Assembly: GCF_039540575.1 (NCBI RefSeq)
Contig: NZ_BAABFC010000001.1
Span: forward strand, 372,001 to 436,000
DNA from: Pseudaeromonas paramecii
GTDB lineage: Bacteria > Pseudomonadota > Gammaproteobacteria > Enterobacterales > Aeromonadaceae
Direction: 5' to 3'
DNA length: 64,000 bases
Shown one piece after another: positions 5,975 through 16,536 of the stretch. Position numbers and translations under genes: made by a program. Each line of letters starts with the position of its first letter. Position 1 is the first letter of the stretch. Below the pieces are notes generated by a model. That model was not told the DNA's origin and did no database searches. It saw only the letters and a list, made by a program, of their open reading frames with translations.

Positions 5975-8900
5975 CTATTGCATCTCGAACCGGTGGATCA
6001 TCTGGGACGCCAGGTTATTGCGACGGGCCAGCAGGCGGTCAACCCGCTCCCGCTTACCCTCCGCCGTCAGCGTGCGGTCACGCATGATCAGCTGCATCTC
6101 GTTGCGCAGGGCCCGGAACTGCTTCTGGGCTGCGTTGAGCTGCTGCCTGCCGGCCAGAGCCTGCCGATTCTCCTGCAGCAGTTCGGTCGCATCCTCGTAG
6201 CGGCCTTCCTTGCGGTATCGATTGATAGTGGCCTGCAGGCTGTTCACCTGCTCAAGCAGCTTGTAGAAGTCCGTCATGGCCTGTGAGCTGCGAGCCGGGG
6301 CGCTCCCCTGGTAGACAGTGCGCAGCAGCGGGATCTCGTCGGCGCGGAAGCTCGGCTTGCTGCCGTAGTTGCCAAAGGCGCGGGTCAACGCATCGCCGGC
6401 CGCCAGCACGTAGGCCCCCATGGTCCCGGTGTACCCCTCGACAATGTGCTGCAGCTTCTTGGGGCTCCAGCCGGTCAGCTCGCCCAGCTCACGCATCAGC
6501 AGGCTGGTGCGGTCATCGTAGCGGGCCTCCGGCCGCACGTTGAGGTCACTCAGGTTGTCGATGGGCCCGCCGCGGAACGGATCGTAGTTGAAGTAGGCCT
6601 CGCTGATCGGCTTGACCACCTGGGGAATCGGGTTGATGGCAAAGGTCTCAAGCATATTCCTGGCCACCACCTGGCCGAACTTGCCCATGGTGTCCTTGCC
6701 GCCCATAGCCCGAGTCATGCGCTCTGGCAGGGTGCCGAAGATCAGGCCGATTTCGAACGGCTTGGGAATGCGGAAGTGCTGGTCCCCCAGGAAGAAGTGC
6801 CAGTTCAGATCCTTGTCCCAGTCAGGCAGGTCGTCGTACCGGTCGTCATCCCAGTTGAGGGCCAGCAGCGCCAGGGAGGCGGCCGCAATCATGCCTCCAC
6901 GCCGGGCGATCTGAGCCGGGTTGTCACGCATCGCCCGACCCAGCTTGCCAAGACCCTGCATGCGAGCGTTGAAGAATGGCAGCACGTCCACCAGGAACTG
7001 CATCACCTTGGAGCTGCCCAACATGGAGAAGTCCATCAGGTCCTTGGCTTCAAAGGCCGCCTGGGCGTGTGACTTCCCGGCCTTGATGGCCGCCGAGTAG
7101 ACCGCCTCCCTGGCGCCGTTTTCGATGGCTTCCCCTATCCGCTCGTACTTGCGCCAAACATTGCCCAGGACATCCAAGGCCTGCTTGCTATTGCGGATCA
7201 GGCTCTTCTCGTAGCGGTCGATCTGATCCGGGTTCATGCCCTTGGCGCGCAACGCCTTGCGGACAGAAGACGCCATGGCCTCCGGGTTGTTGCCGCTGAC
7301 GTAGCCCCCCAGGAATGAGGCGCCGGAAAACATCATGTCTATGCTGCCGCCGTTCATCTTCAGCGTCTGCTTCACACCCTTGATCGAATCAATCAGCGGA
7401 GTGAAGCCATCCTCGTTGATGGCCCAGGCGCTCACCGCATCACGCATGAAGTTGCGAAGCATGAATTCCGGGCTGGAGGTTACCCCGGCGGTCAGCAGGT
7501 GCTTGGCCTTCATTGCCAGTTGCATGACAGGGCCCCGCTCCCGCTTCTGGTCGATCATGGTCATGGCCCGGAACAGATCGGCATCATGCACCTTGATGAG
7601 ATAGTCCTCTCCATCCATCTTGACCCAGATCATCTGGTTGCCCGGCTTAGCACTGGCCCGCATGTCCATCAGGTTCGGCTTGGGCACCACCTCGATCAGG
7701 TCAGTCTCGGCCAGGTTCCACACCACCTTCTGGGCGGCCATGTTCTTCATACTGGCATCGATCAGCTTCCCGGTGGTGGTGAAGATGTTCTCCAGCAGGT
7801 CGTTGACGTTGGCCTTGCCGCCCTTGAGCTTCTTGATGCCGGCGGACTGGTTGGCAATGCCCTTGGCCTTGAACGGTGCCAACACGTCGCCATCTTCGCT
7901 CTCGCGGAAGAAGGGGATGTACCACTCGTCGTTGAGGCTATCCCGCTGCTCCTTGGTCATCAGGCCAGCCTCTTGGGCAAGGTCGAGGGTCGCGCCATTC
8001 AGGCGATTCCACTTGGCCTTAGCCTCGTCGAATTTGGCCTCTTTGCCAGCGCCCTGCTGCTTGAGCGCCTGGATCTCTTCGCTGGTGAGCAGGTTCTCCC
8101 GGCCCTCGGCCATCAGGCGTTCGGCCCGGTGGCCCGCCATCCAGCCAAGCCAGCTATGCAGATCCTTGCCCAGGCCCTCGAAGATGCCCAGCAGCGAATC
8201 TGCCTCACCGGTGCCGGCCTTCTTCTGGATCACGCCATCGTTCCACTCTGGCAGGCCGTAGAGCAGGGTTGCCTGCATGGTTGATGATGAGCCAGTGGCC
8301 AAACGTGCGGCGGCATAGCCTGACTCGCTTGCATCGAGTTTGCCCTGTGCCTCTTCGGCATATTTGATGGGGGCCAGGCCGTCCAGCATGTTGGTGTTGG
8401 CCTTATGGATCAGCTGTTGCCACCAGGATTTGACCTGTTCCTTGTCGGCACCACGCAAGGCCTCAATGCGGCTCTTTGTTCTGTCGATCACATCAGGAGG
8501 CGGTACCAGGTTCAGCTTGCGCTCAGCAGATCCCAGGTGATCATCTGCCGTCGCGCCGCCGAGGCGAAACAGGGCTTGGCTGTTGCGGATATCGTCCTTG
8601 GTGAGTAAACTTTCCTTGGAGCCGCTATTTTGGAAGGCGCCCGCCTCAGGCAATTGGAGCCTGACCGTCGGCAGCCATTTAGCGGCTCTCGTTTTATCTA
8701 GGTACACCAACCCGTCATTGAGCTGGCGCTGTAGCGCGCTGCTGTTTTGCTTGCCATATACGCTGGCGATCTTGTTCACCTCAATCCGCGATTCGCCCTT
8801 GGCATTGCCATGGATAGCCACAATCACAGGATCTCCGTTCTCATCAGTTGCCTCGATCAGCGACACAAAAGCATTCACCTCTGTGCGTGACCGCATCACT

Positions 8901-11900
8901 GCGATTGGATCGCTCAGGTGCTTTGGTAGATCTTTCAGCACATCCAGGGAGACGTAGTGCCCGCGCACTTCAGGCTTCGTCGCTTTGCGAACTACAGATG
9001 CCGGCATTACCATTTCAATCGCATCCATGCCCAGCCGTCGCAGCACATATGGCGTGTCTCCCATACTGATTTCACGCCGAGCAGATGGGTCACTGGCAGC
9101 CCGTTCAACCTCATCAGCAAACTGTCTGGCATCAAACCTATCTGGGGTGAAAGGATCTCCTTTCTTGCTGAATACCGGTGCCTCGTTCCAAGCCTCCATC
9201 ACACGGCGCCCAGGCTTGCGGCCATTCTTCATGCCCGTGACGATGGCGTCGAATACCCGCCCCAGTTCGTCCTCAGTGGTGCGCTCGCCCAGTAGCCCAA
9301 CAGCCCGCAGCGCATCCTTCACCCGGCGCACAATGCCGCGCCACCACAAGGCCAGCTCCCCGCGCTCCGGCTGGTTCTCTGCCCAATGGGCAAAGACTTC
9401 TTCGGCCTGCACATCAGGGTGCATGTCGCTGTAGTTCTGTGCCACGTCGTAATAGGCCTGCTTGATGGCGGCGATGTTCTTGCCGCGCTTCACCGCCTCG
9501 ATGATGGAGATATAGGCGTCATCCCCCACCACCTCACGCAGGCCATGGTGGGCCAGCACCTCATGCTGCAGGATCTGGCGGGCATGCTTGGCGTTCTTGA
9601 TGGCGGCGGCATTGAGCAGCAGCGTCTTGTAACCAGGCAGATACGCGGCCTCCACCTGCTGCCCCTTGGGTGCCGGCTCGGCCCCTACCATCTGCAGCAC
9701 TTCATTCAGATCAGCTTGGGTATCACCCACCAAGATCCGCACCCCGGCACCGCCCTTGTACCGCTTCTGCCATCCCTTCACGAACAGCTCCAGCTCCTTG
9801 GATGTGGAGTGCTGCTCAAGAGGATCCCCGTCATGCTTGGAAAAGCTGACTTCGCCGGTAGGCTCTTTCATGCCATTGGCCGACTTGAAGCGTTTGGCCA
9901 GTTCGGAGACAGGCTCTTCCAGTTGCTTGGCCGCCGGCCGCTTCATGTCTCCCTCTGCCAGCCATTGCTTGAACTGTTCGACCGGCATTTCGTGGATCGC
10001 GTCCAGTCCCTGCCAGCCAGACTGATAGTTGGCCAGATAGCCAGCCCTGGCTGCAGCTTCATCCTGGAAGCCAAGCATGACCTTGTGCTCATCAAAGCGG
10101 CCAGTCTTAGGGTCTACCTGGTCCACTACAAAGACCTTCTGGCTTTCCGGCTGATCGCCGATGAAGGCATCCACATGATCCCCGTCAGCCCCCTCGGTGC
10201 GCTTGATGTAGCCATAGTCGTGGACCATGGTACTTGACCAGGCGTTGCCTTCCTGATCGGTGCCAAAGCGAGTTGAACCTTTGGGGTTCTCCAGGGTGAT
10301 GTCCAGGCCATGCATGCGCAGGTGCCCCATCTTGTAGTTACCGGCCTCCTTCTGAGCTTCTGAAGGAGCGGTGTTCACCTCAGATCTGGCTTGCGCTATC
10401 TCGTCTTGAGTTGGCACGCCTTCCGGCTTGTCCATCACCACCATCACAGTGTTGACGCCGGTTGAGCGGTCTGACGCCTTGAATGAGCCCTCCGGCAAGC
10501 GTTCCATGCTGCCGCCGTTGTCCTCAAGCCACTGCCGGAAATCGCTCGCCTTACGGTTGCTGTTGCCCTCTACCCCGGCGCTCATCACTGCCACCAGGCG
10601 CCCGCCAGGTTTGACGTGCTGCCATGCCTTGCGCACATGGTCTATGTCCTGCTGTTGCTCGAACGGTGGATTCATGATCACCTTGTCATACAGCTTGCCC
10701 TGTTCCAGTTGCGTGAAGTCGTTGCCGATCAGGTTGTGCCCCTTCTCGGCCAGGATCTCGCGGAGGGTGTTGTGGCGTTCTACGGTGTCCACCTTGGCGC
10801 CGGCCTGCTTGGCAGCATCAGCGATATTGCCCTTACCGGCTGACGGCTCCAGCACCTCATCACCAGGCTTGACGCCAGCAGCAGCCATGACGCGGTTAAG
10901 CGCCTCGCCCTGAGTGTTGAAGTAGCCGGGGATCTTGTTACCAACCAGCCCGCGTTCCAGCTGCTGCAGCCGGCTCTCCTGCTTGCGTGGCACTTGGATG
11001 GCATCCAGCTCTTTGATGGCGGCAACCAGCTGATCGCTATTGTCGATGCCCATCCGGCGCAAGCGTTCCCGGGTAGCCAGGCCAGACTCCACATTTTCAG
11101 AGGCCCATTTCACATCACGGTTCCCGGTGTCCTTGGCGGCCTTGACCAAGGCCTTGGCGGTGTCCTCATCAAGTTCAGCTGGTCGGAATCGGTCGGCGTT
11201 GGTGACCAGTCTGGCGGCATAGCTCAGCTTGCCGGCCAATCCCTTGTACCCACGGATATCACCAAGGGCATTGGCTGCACTTCGCAGGTGATCCGGGTGG
11301 GCGTTGATCTTCGGGTACTGGATCTGGTCGGCATAGTCATCGACGGTCACGCCAGTCTTGCGCCGCTGCTCGGTGCGGCCCTCGTAGTAGCCTCGATACT
11401 CACCACCCTCCATGTGCTTGGCAGGAATGGCGCGTCGGTGGATCTGATCCAGGGCCTGGTACTGGGCCTTGTTGCTCAGCTTAGCCAGGTGCGGTGCCTC
11501 GCCAGCGTCCACGGCATCGGCAATTTTGATCAGGGTCTCACCGTCCGCCTGCATCTTCTGGGCGTCGCGGATCGCGCTGGCTGCCTGGCTGGCCCGCTTC
11601 GGGGTGTTGGTCTGGCGAGGTGCGTTTTCCTTGTCACGCCCGAGGCTGATCAGTGTCTTGCCAGTATCCCGCAGCTTGCCGGTCGCTGCGGGTTTGGCTG
11701 GCGCATCTTGGCGTTTTGAGCCTGTCGCATCGACAGTGGACGCCTGTACCCCCGCCGGCGTAACAGCCCCATTCTCGCCATTTTGCTCGATCTGCTCAGC
11801 ACCAGCGGGCTGAGCTGCCTGTTGCAGCCCGGCCAGCGCCTCCCGTACCACGCCCTCTCGCTTGGTACTGAACACCCAGCCCTTCTGCTTCTCGTTGTAG

Positions 11901-14900
11901 AGAGGCTTGGCCTTGGGCCAGGCGCCCTCTACTACGGCTCTCAGCTCGGCGTCGGCCTTGTCGCCTTTGACGATGATGCTCTTGTCTGTCAGCGGCTCGA
12001 TGGTGAAGCGGGGCCCAGATGCGGCAACCCCCGCGTCATGGGCCGGGGCTGTGTTTTCTCCAGGTGCCAGATCATCAGCTGGCGGCATACCGTCCTGCCG
12101 CGCCGGATCCGGCAGCTTGGTTTCCTCGGGCACAGGCTCGGGCACTCCATTGGCATCCTCCTGGGTGCTTGCATCTGGTTGCTGATTGGCCTGCACCTGC
12201 TCCAGCTCGGCCTTGTCCACCACACCGAAACCGCCGGTGGGCAGCTCGATCGGTGTTTCAGTCTTCCGGCTGGCCAGCTGGGCCTCCTTGCGACTGCCGA
12301 ACGGCTGGCCGCGCTTGGTGATGCGCAGGGACTTGAGCTGGCTGAAGATGGCATCCGCCTCGCTGCCGGCTTGCTGGATGGCCCGCCCTGCTTCGGTGCG
12401 CGGATCACGGACTGACTGCTCGCCCAGGGTGTCATCCACCTGATCCCGGGCCAGTCGCGGCGGGGTGTAGGCACTGTTGCGGCTATCGGCCCCCGGCTCG
12501 CCGCCGGCAAAGATGGTGTCTGACTGCCCAATCTGCGGCGGCACGCCACCTTGCTCGGCTGCAGCGCGGGCCGCCTGTTCAGCATTGGCCTTGTCACGGC
12601 TCGCCTGTTCCTGTCCAGTGGCGGCATCCCGGTTGTCATTCCCATACACCACGTCACGGAATGGCAGCTCACTACCCACTTCACGGCCATCCCCCTCGAT
12701 GGTGCGCCCGGTTAACGCCTGGCCGGCAGCAGCTCGGGCACCGCCATCCGCCGGGATCCACTCTCCATCCTGCCCCTGCTGCCAGCGGGTGCGTTCCCCG
12801 CCACGGAACTGAGGGCCGGTGCCTGCCGGCTGGTCATCAAAGGCGCCAGGCTCTGCCAGGTCGGTCCCCGGCTGCTTGGCGTTGGCATCACCAGCGAAGA
12901 TCACATCCTTGAGCGGCAACCCCAGCCGACGGCCAGCGGCCATGGACTCCAGGTAATTCTGGCCAGCAAAGGGATCCTGTCCCAGCTCACCGGCTTGCAC
13001 CCGCTCCTGCAGCGTCTTGCCAAGGTCTCCAGATTGCATCTGAGCAGCAACCAACTCTTGGACTGACTGGCCAAACTCGCCGGCCAGTGCCCGCTGCACT
13101 TCGCTGTCTTCGGCAAACCCCTTGAAGCGCCCGGCGGTGTCGCCCTGGCGTAAAAAAGCCGGGATATCCCGGCTGTCTTCTTGCTGCTGTTGCTCACTAG
13201 GCACCTCGGCAGGCCCGCCTGCCGGATCCGGCTTTTTGCCAGGGCGCCCGGTGGCCCATGCCCCGTTGTTCTGCCGCTGGGCGCGCAGCGCTTCGATCTC
13301 CGCTTCGTTCTGCTGCGCCGCCTCCTGGTGCTGCTCGTCTGTCCAGAAGGTGGGGTTCTGGCGCATCGCCACCAAGGCCCCCTCACGATCGGCGTACAGA
13401 GGCGTCTCCGCCAGCTTGCCATTGCTGTCCACATAGACGCCGCGATAGCCACCCTGATCAACGGCCAGGGTGAAGGCGCCCGGTGTGGTCTCGCCGGCCA
13501 TCTGCTCCCGCGCCGCACTCAGATCAGGAATGTCTACAACTTCTGGATCAGCTTGGCCAGATTGCCGGAACTTGCTGGGGATGCCGCGATCCCATGCCTC
13601 AGCGTTGATCTCCATCTGCTTGTCTTGTTCGCCTGCCTGGGCAGCTTGCTCCCCGCCTTCCTGCTGAGCGTGGCCACCACGTAAGCCACCGATCGCCCCG
13701 GTGGCACCACCAGAGGCGAGACCAATGGTGCCGGCTGTCGCTGCTGCCTGCAGCACCCCGGACATGGGATCCACCACCTCTTGGCCAGCGATCTGGTTGG
13801 TCGTGGTGTTGCCAACGTACTGCTGGGTGCCTTCCTCAGCAGCCTCCCCAAGTCCCTCACCCAAGGCACCCTGCACCATGCCTGCGGCAACGCCTTTGGC
13901 CCCGGCCCCCTGCAGCATCTTGAACAGGTTGGCATCGCCCATCATTGTGCCGGCGGCAGCAGCCGCCCAGGTGGCCGGATTAGACTTAGCCACCGACGCC
14001 GCGGTGTCAGCCGTGCGGCGCTGCGCCTCTTCTATGATCTGGGTGGCGGTCGCCCCCTGAAACGCCGGGTCGCTGGCTACGGTGCTGGCGTGTTCGCGGA
14101 AGGTTTGAGACTGCATCAGTTGATCAACCGGCAGGCCCAGCACCTGTTCGCGGGTCTGATCACCGGATTGCCCAACAGACATAGCCATGCCAGTACCAAC
14201 GGCAGCGCGCTGGCCCCAGATCATTCCTGCCTCCCGTGCGGTAGCCTCAGCCAACTCAGCAGAGGCGCCGCGCTTGAGCATGGAGCGCTTCACCATGGAC
14301 TTCACCGTGCCGCCCGTCAGCGCCGCCGCGCCAAGGGTGCCACCAAGCGAACCAATGCCATCCACCAACTTGGCAGCCCAGACGGCAGGATCACCCGCAC
14401 CATCGCCCAGGCGAAAATCGCTCAGACTGTCACCTTCAAACAGCTGGCGCTGCTGCAGGGCAGTCTTGTAATCGTCGGATGTCCCGCGCTCGATGATGGC
14501 CTCACCGGCTCCTTTGACTGCACCGCCCACAGCCTGTGCCACCTTGCGAACGCCATGATTGTCTGCCCAGTCTGCAGCCCCCTCCACGGCATCAGCTGCC
14601 TTGCCGGCATACTCGGCCGCTGCATCGCTCACAGGATGAGGATTGAGGCCGGGCGCCAATGAGATAAGCCCATCAGCGGCTACCGGGCCACCCTCGGCAC
14701 CGACCCAACCTTTGACGGTATCGACGAGGCCGCGGGCAGCTGAGCCATCAGCAACGGACCGCCCGGCCCGCACCGCATCCCCCAGGCTAAACTCGCTAAC
14801 ACCGGTGCCCAGGCCGCGCAGCCCCGACCCGGCCAGACCGGCGGCCATGTCTCCAGCCCCAACCTCAAGGTTGGTTGGCTCCTTGCCGATGGCCATCAGA

Positions 14901-14977
14901 TCTTGTTGCCAGAAATCCCCGTCTTGAACAGTTGGAGTGCTGAGTCCTGTGGCCTGCGGCAGCATGGTTTTGCTCAT
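5975..14977 (-). CDS. Giant polyvalent ejection protein with methylase, peptidase-like, MuF_C-like and LPD38 domains
   Basis: One 3000-residue ORF with AAAGGA ahead of the start. Visible modules in order: Ala/Gly-rich amphipathic stretches (about 190-430); low-complexity linkers (430-1000); a DarB-like SAM-dependent DNA methylase with VLEPSAGKGN at 1375-1384 and NPPF at 1436-1439; a domain of the type annotated as inorganic-pyrophosphatase-like in polyvalent proteins (about 1550-1660); a metallopeptidase-like HEVLAHHG motif at 1805-1812; a MuF_C-type segment (about 2000-2110); a long C-terminal region matching LPD38 of podoviral internal proteins (about 2460-2850); and a terminal coiled coil. 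Large polyvalent proteins are packaged in virions and enter the cell with the DNA. Here it could protect incoming DNA (methylase) and help ejection. Domain names are from memory of the families; the module order is read from the sequence. Confidence 0.85.
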   Translation of the reverse strand: MSKTMLPQATGLSTPTVQDGDFWQQDLMAIGKEPTNLEVGAGDMAAGLAGSGLRGLGTGVSEFSLGDAVRAGRSVADGSAARGLVDTVKGWVGAEGGPVAADGLISLAPGLNPHPVSDAAAEYAGKAADAVEGAADWADNHGVRKVAQAVGGAVKGAGEAIIERGTSDDYKTALQQRQLFEGDSLSDFRLGDGAGDPAVWAAKLVDGIGSLGGTLGAAALTGGTVKSMVKRSMLKRGASAELAEATAREAGMIWGQRAAVGTGMAMSVGQSGDQTREQVLGLPVDQLMQSQTFREHASTVASDPAFQGATATQIIEEAQRRTADTAASVAKSNPATWAAAAAGTMMGDANLFKMLQGAGAKGVAAGMVQGALGEGLGEAAEEGTQQYVGNTTTNQIAGQEVVDPMSGVLQAAATAGTIGLASGGATGAIGGLRGGHAQQEGGEQAAQAGEQDKQMEINAEAWDRGIPSKFRQSGQADPEVVDIPDLSAAREQMAGETTPGAFTLAVDQGGYRGVYVDSNGKLAETPLYADREGALVAMRQNPTFWTDEQHQEAAQQNEAEIEALRAQRQNNGAWATGRPGKKPDPAGGPAEVPSEQQQQEDSRDIPAFLRQGDTAGRFKGFAEDSEVQRALAGEFGQSVQELVAAQMQSGDLGKTLQERVQAGELGQDPFAGQNYLESMAAGRRLGLPLKDVIFAGDANAKQPGTDLAEPGAFDDQPAGTGPQFRGGERTRWQQGQDGEWIPADGGARAAAGQALTGRTIEGDGREVGSELPFRDVVYGNDNRDAATGQEQASRDKANAEQAARAAAEQGGVPPQIGQSDTIFAGGEPGADSRNSAYTPPRLARDQVDDTLGEQSVRDPRTEAGRAIQQAGSEADAIFSQLKSLRITKRGQPFGSRKEAQLASRKTETPIELPTGGFGVVDKAELEQVQANQQPDASTQEDANGVPEPVPEETKLPDPARQDGMPPADDLAPGENTAPAHDAGVAASGPRFTIEPLTDKSIIVKGDKADAELRAVVEGAWPKAKPLYNEKQKGWVFSTKREGVVREALAGLQQAAQPAGAEQIEQNGENGAVTPAGVQASTVDATGSKRQDAPAKPAATGKLRDTGKTLISLGRDKENAPRQTNTPKRASQAASAIRDAQKMQADGETLIKIADAVDAGEAPHLAKLSNKAQYQALDQIHRRAIPAKHMEGGEYRGYYEGRTEQRRKTGVTVDDYADQIQYPKINAHPDHLRSAANALGDIRGYKGLAGKLSYAARLVTNADRFRPAELDEDTAKALVKAAKDTGNRDVKWASENVESGLATRERLRRMGIDNSDQLVAAIKELDAIQVPRKQESRLQQLERGLVGNKIPGYFNTQGEALNRVMAAAGVKPGDEVLEPSAGKGNIADAAKQAGAKVDTVERHNTLREILAEKGHNLIGNDFTQLEQGKLYDKVIMNPPFEQQQDIDHVRKAWQHVKPGGRLVAVMSAGVEGNSNRKASDFRQWLEDNGGSMERLPEGSFKASDRSTGVNTVMVVMDKPEGVPTQDEIAQARSEVNTAPSEAQKEAGNYKMGHLRMHGLDITLENPKGSTRFGTDQEGNAWSSTMVHDYGYIKRTEGADGDHVDAFIGDQPESQKVFVVDQVDPKTGRFDEHKVMLGFQDEAAARAGYLANYQSGWQGLDAIHEMPVEQFKQWLAEGDMKRPAAKQLEEPVSELAKRFKSANGMKEPTGEVSFSKHDGDPLEQHSTSKELELFVKGWQKRYKGGAGVRILVGDTQADLNEVLQMVGAEPAPKGQQVEAAYLPGYKTLLLNAAAIKNAKHARQILQHEVLAHHGLREVVGDDAYISIIEAVKRGKNIAAIKQAYYDVAQNYSDMHPDVQAEEVFAHWAENQPERGELALWWRGIVRRVKDALRAVGLLGERTTEDELGRVFDAIVTGMKNGRKPGRRVMEAWNEAPVFSKKGDPFTPDRFDARQFADEVERAASDPSARREISMGDTPYVLRRLGMDAIEMVMPASVVRKATKPEVRGHYVSLDVLKDLPKHLSDPIAVMRSRTEVNAFVSLIEATDENGDPVIVAIHGNAKGESRIEVNKIASVYGKQNSSALQRQLNDGLVYLDKTRAAKWLPTVRLQLPEAGAFQNSGSKESLLTKDDIRNSQALFRLGGATADDHLGSAERKLNLVPPPDVIDRTKSRIEALRGADKEQVKSWWQQLIHKANTNMLDGLAPIKYAEEAQGKLDASESGYAAARLATGSSSTMQATLLYGLPEWNDGVIQKKAGTGEADSLLGIFEGLGKDLHSWLGWMAGHRAERLMAEGRENLLTSEEIQALKQQGAGKEAKFDEAKAKWNRLNGATLDLAQEAGLMTKEQRDSLNDEWYIPFFRESEDGDVLAPFKAKGIANQSAGIKKLKGGKANVNDLLENIFTTTGKLIDASMKNMAAQKVVWNLAETDLIEVVPKPNLMDMRASAKPGNQMIWVKMDGEDYLIKVHDADLFRAMTMIDQKRERGPVMQLAMKAKHLLTAGVTSSPEFMLRNFMRDAVSAWAINEDGFTPLIDSIKGVKQTLKMNGGSIDMMFSGASFLGGYVSGNNPEAMASSVRKALRAKGMNPDQIDRYEKSLIRNSKQALDVLGNVWRKYERIGEAIENGAREAVYSAAIKAGKSHAQAAFEAKDLMDFSMLGSSKVMQFLVDVLPFFNARMQGLGKLGRAMRDNPAQIARRGGMIAAASLALLALNWDDDRYDDLPDWDKDLNWHFFLGDQHFRIPKPFEIGLIFGTLPERMTRAMGGKDTMGKFGQVVARNMLETFAINPIPQVVKPISEAYFNYDPFRGGPIDNLSDLNVRPEARYDDRTSLLMRELGELTGWSPKKLQHIVEGYTGTMGAYVLAAGDALTRAFGNYGSKPSFRADEIPLLRTVYQGSAPARSSQAMTDFYKLLEQVNSLQATINRYRKEGRYEDATELLQENRQALAGRQQLNAAQKQFRALRNEMQLIMRDRTLTAEGKRERVDRLLARRNNLASQMIHRFEMQ

Positions 14978-14996
14978 TGGTCAGGTGTCCTTTCGT

Positions 14997-15035
14997 CAAA
15001 AAAGAAACCCCCGCCAGGCGTGAACCTGCGGGGGT
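14997..15035 (-). terminator. Intrinsic terminator between promoter copy 1 and the giant gene
   Basis: ACCCCCGC (15007-15014) pairs with GCGGGGGT (15028-15035); CAGG/CCTG extends the stem inward with a one-base bulge. On the minus strand a TTTCTTTTTT tract follows. It lies downstream of the promoter-like element at 15073 and upstream of the giant gene. Confidence 0.85.
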
Positions 15036-15072
15036 CTGTGATGGGGTGGCGGTATTAGGCCACTATGGGGCT

Positions 15073-15101
15073 ATCCTAACGCTGGCGTGGTCGTTTCACA
15101 A
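15073..15101 (-). promoter_or_regulatory. Late promoter-like element, copy 1
   Basis: Minus strand: TTGTGA (15096-15101), 17 bp, TAGGAT (15073-15078), with GCGT directly before the -10 box and a CCCA shortly after it. It shares the CCAGCGTTAGGAT core with the copies at 31091 and 38851. The -35 box overlaps the stop codon of gene 15096-16526. The first thing transcribed is the terminator at 14997-15035. Confidence 0.75.
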
Positions 15102-16526
15102 TCGCGGGTGCTGGTTGCTCGAGCGGGCCCAGGCTGACTGCTGGTTACTGCTCCCCTGAATTTCAGCCAGCCGGGCCTGGTTGTCCTGCTCGGTCTTAGC
15201 GGCGCTGGCCTGCTGAAGCCACTGGTTGTACGCCACGGCCAACTGCTCAGGATCTCTAGCCAACTTATCGACCTGAGACTTAGGCGCGTTGGCGCTGAGC
15301 TGCGCGACGAATTGAGCCTTGATCGGATCGCCATCCACAAAGGCCTTCATGGTGTCGGTGCCGCCTTGCTTGGCTCGCGGGATCCCGAAGACATCGGCCA
15401 GTCCATAGACCTGTTGTTCAGTGGCTTCCCGCTCCGCCTGAATCGCACTTGCCTGCTGTTCCGGCGTGAGCGAACCATCTCGGCGGATCTGGTCTATGGC
15501 CTTGTTCTCTTCTGCCTGCAACTTAACCACCTGACTCCGATAGCCCTTATAGTCAGCCCCCTCGGCCAAGCCAAGGCTCTGCTTGAAGGCGTTGAAAGCG
15601 CCAGGGTTCTCCTGGTAGCCCTTGTAGGCCTGGTAGCCAGAGCCAATCCACTGAGCCAGCCGCTGGGCAGAAAACTCCATGACCTGAGCCCCGTTGTCAC
15701 CGCTGCGGCCCTGAGTGATGGGAGCAACCTTGGTCACCTCGGTGCCGTCCTGGGCGATGTAGGTGACCGGCGCCTCGATGACAAAAGTACCGCGACCAGT
15801 TGGTACCAGCGACGGCGCACCATAGCCTGACACTACGCCATTCGGCGTTGCAGTCCCTATGCCATCTTCAAGCCGGTTGCGCAGCAGGTAAGACAGCGCC
15901 TGCTGGGTGTCTGGCGTGTTGATGGTCTTGGCCAAGGTGGGCATGTCCATCTTCCCTACTTCAGGATCCCGGCCAAGCTGCACCATTTTCTGCATGGTGG
16001 AGGTTATTGCCTCTCCGAACTTCGGGTCGCCAAACACCCGTGATGGGTCATAGCGCTTTCCGTATGGCGAGTCGAATACAGCTATCTCATCAGGCGTCAG
16101 CGGCTGCCCCTCCTGGAGCTTGCTATAAGCGCTTTGGATCAGCGGCATGCTTTCACTTTCCCACTCCTTGCGCTTGTACTGCTCCAGAGTCAGATCATGC
16201 AGCTGCTGCTGGCGCGTGTTCTGTGCCTGCGACAGAGCCAAATGCCCCTTGGAGATACCCAGCTGTGCCTTGGTGGTCTCCTTGTTCTGATCAAAGGTCT
16301 GTTGCCACTGCTGATCCGCCTTGTTGTCACGGCCTTGCCGATAAGCTGTCTCATCGGTATAGCGCTGGTCAGCTACCTTTTGCCGATCCAGAATGTTCTG
16401 CCACTGGGCATCCCGCAGGCTCAACTCCTTGTCGGCCCGTTCGTCCGCCTTCTGACCACGTTGGTAGTTATTCATGGTGTTGAAGCCGGCCAGGAAGCCT
16501 TCGGCCAATCCGCCAATTCCGCTCAT
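15096..16526 (-). CDS. Internal virion (ejection-type) protein, 476 aa
   Basis: Start chosen at 16526 (MSGIGGLAEGF) because AAGGAG lies just ahead; the upstream ATG at 16574 has no such site. Residues 1-140 are Gln/Lys/Asp-rich and helical (QRGQKADERADKELSLRDAQWQ and similar), likely coiled coil; the rest is mixed. No enzyme motif is visible. It sits between the small ejection genes and the giant ejection protein, the place of internal core proteins in podoviruses. I infer it is packaged in the capsid and ejected; homology is not strong enough to name a gene product. Confidence 0.7.
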   Translation of the reverse strand: MSGIGGLAEGFLAGFNTMNNYQRGQKADERADKELSLRDAQWQNILDRQKVADQRYTDETAYRQGRDNKADQQWQQTFDQNKETTKAQLGISKGHLALSQAQNTRQQQLHDLTLEQYKRKEWESESMPLIQSAYSKLQEGQPLTPDEIAVFDSPYGKRYDPSRVFGDPKFGEAITSTMQKMVQLGRDPEVGKMDMPTLAKTINTPDTQQALSYLLRNRLEDGIGTATPNGVVSGYGAPSLVPTGRGTFVIEAPVTYIAQDGTEVTKVAPITQGRSGDNGAQVMEFSAQRLAQWIGSGYQAYKGYQENPGAFNAFKQSLGLAEGADYKGYRSQVVKLQAEENKAIDQIRRDGSLTPEQQASAIQAEREATEQQVYGLADVFGIPRAKQGGTDTMKAFVDGDPIKAQFVAQLSANAPKSQVDKLARDPEQLAVAYNQWLQQASAAKTEQDNQARLAEIQGSSNQQSAWARSSNQHPRL

Positions 16527-16536
16527 CGTTTGCTCC

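Noticed and set aside
6446..14662. Many long plus-strand frames opposite the giant gene
   Set aside because: They mirror its codon phase, lack ribosome sites and show no domain patterns; the GC-rich third positions of the real gene create them.
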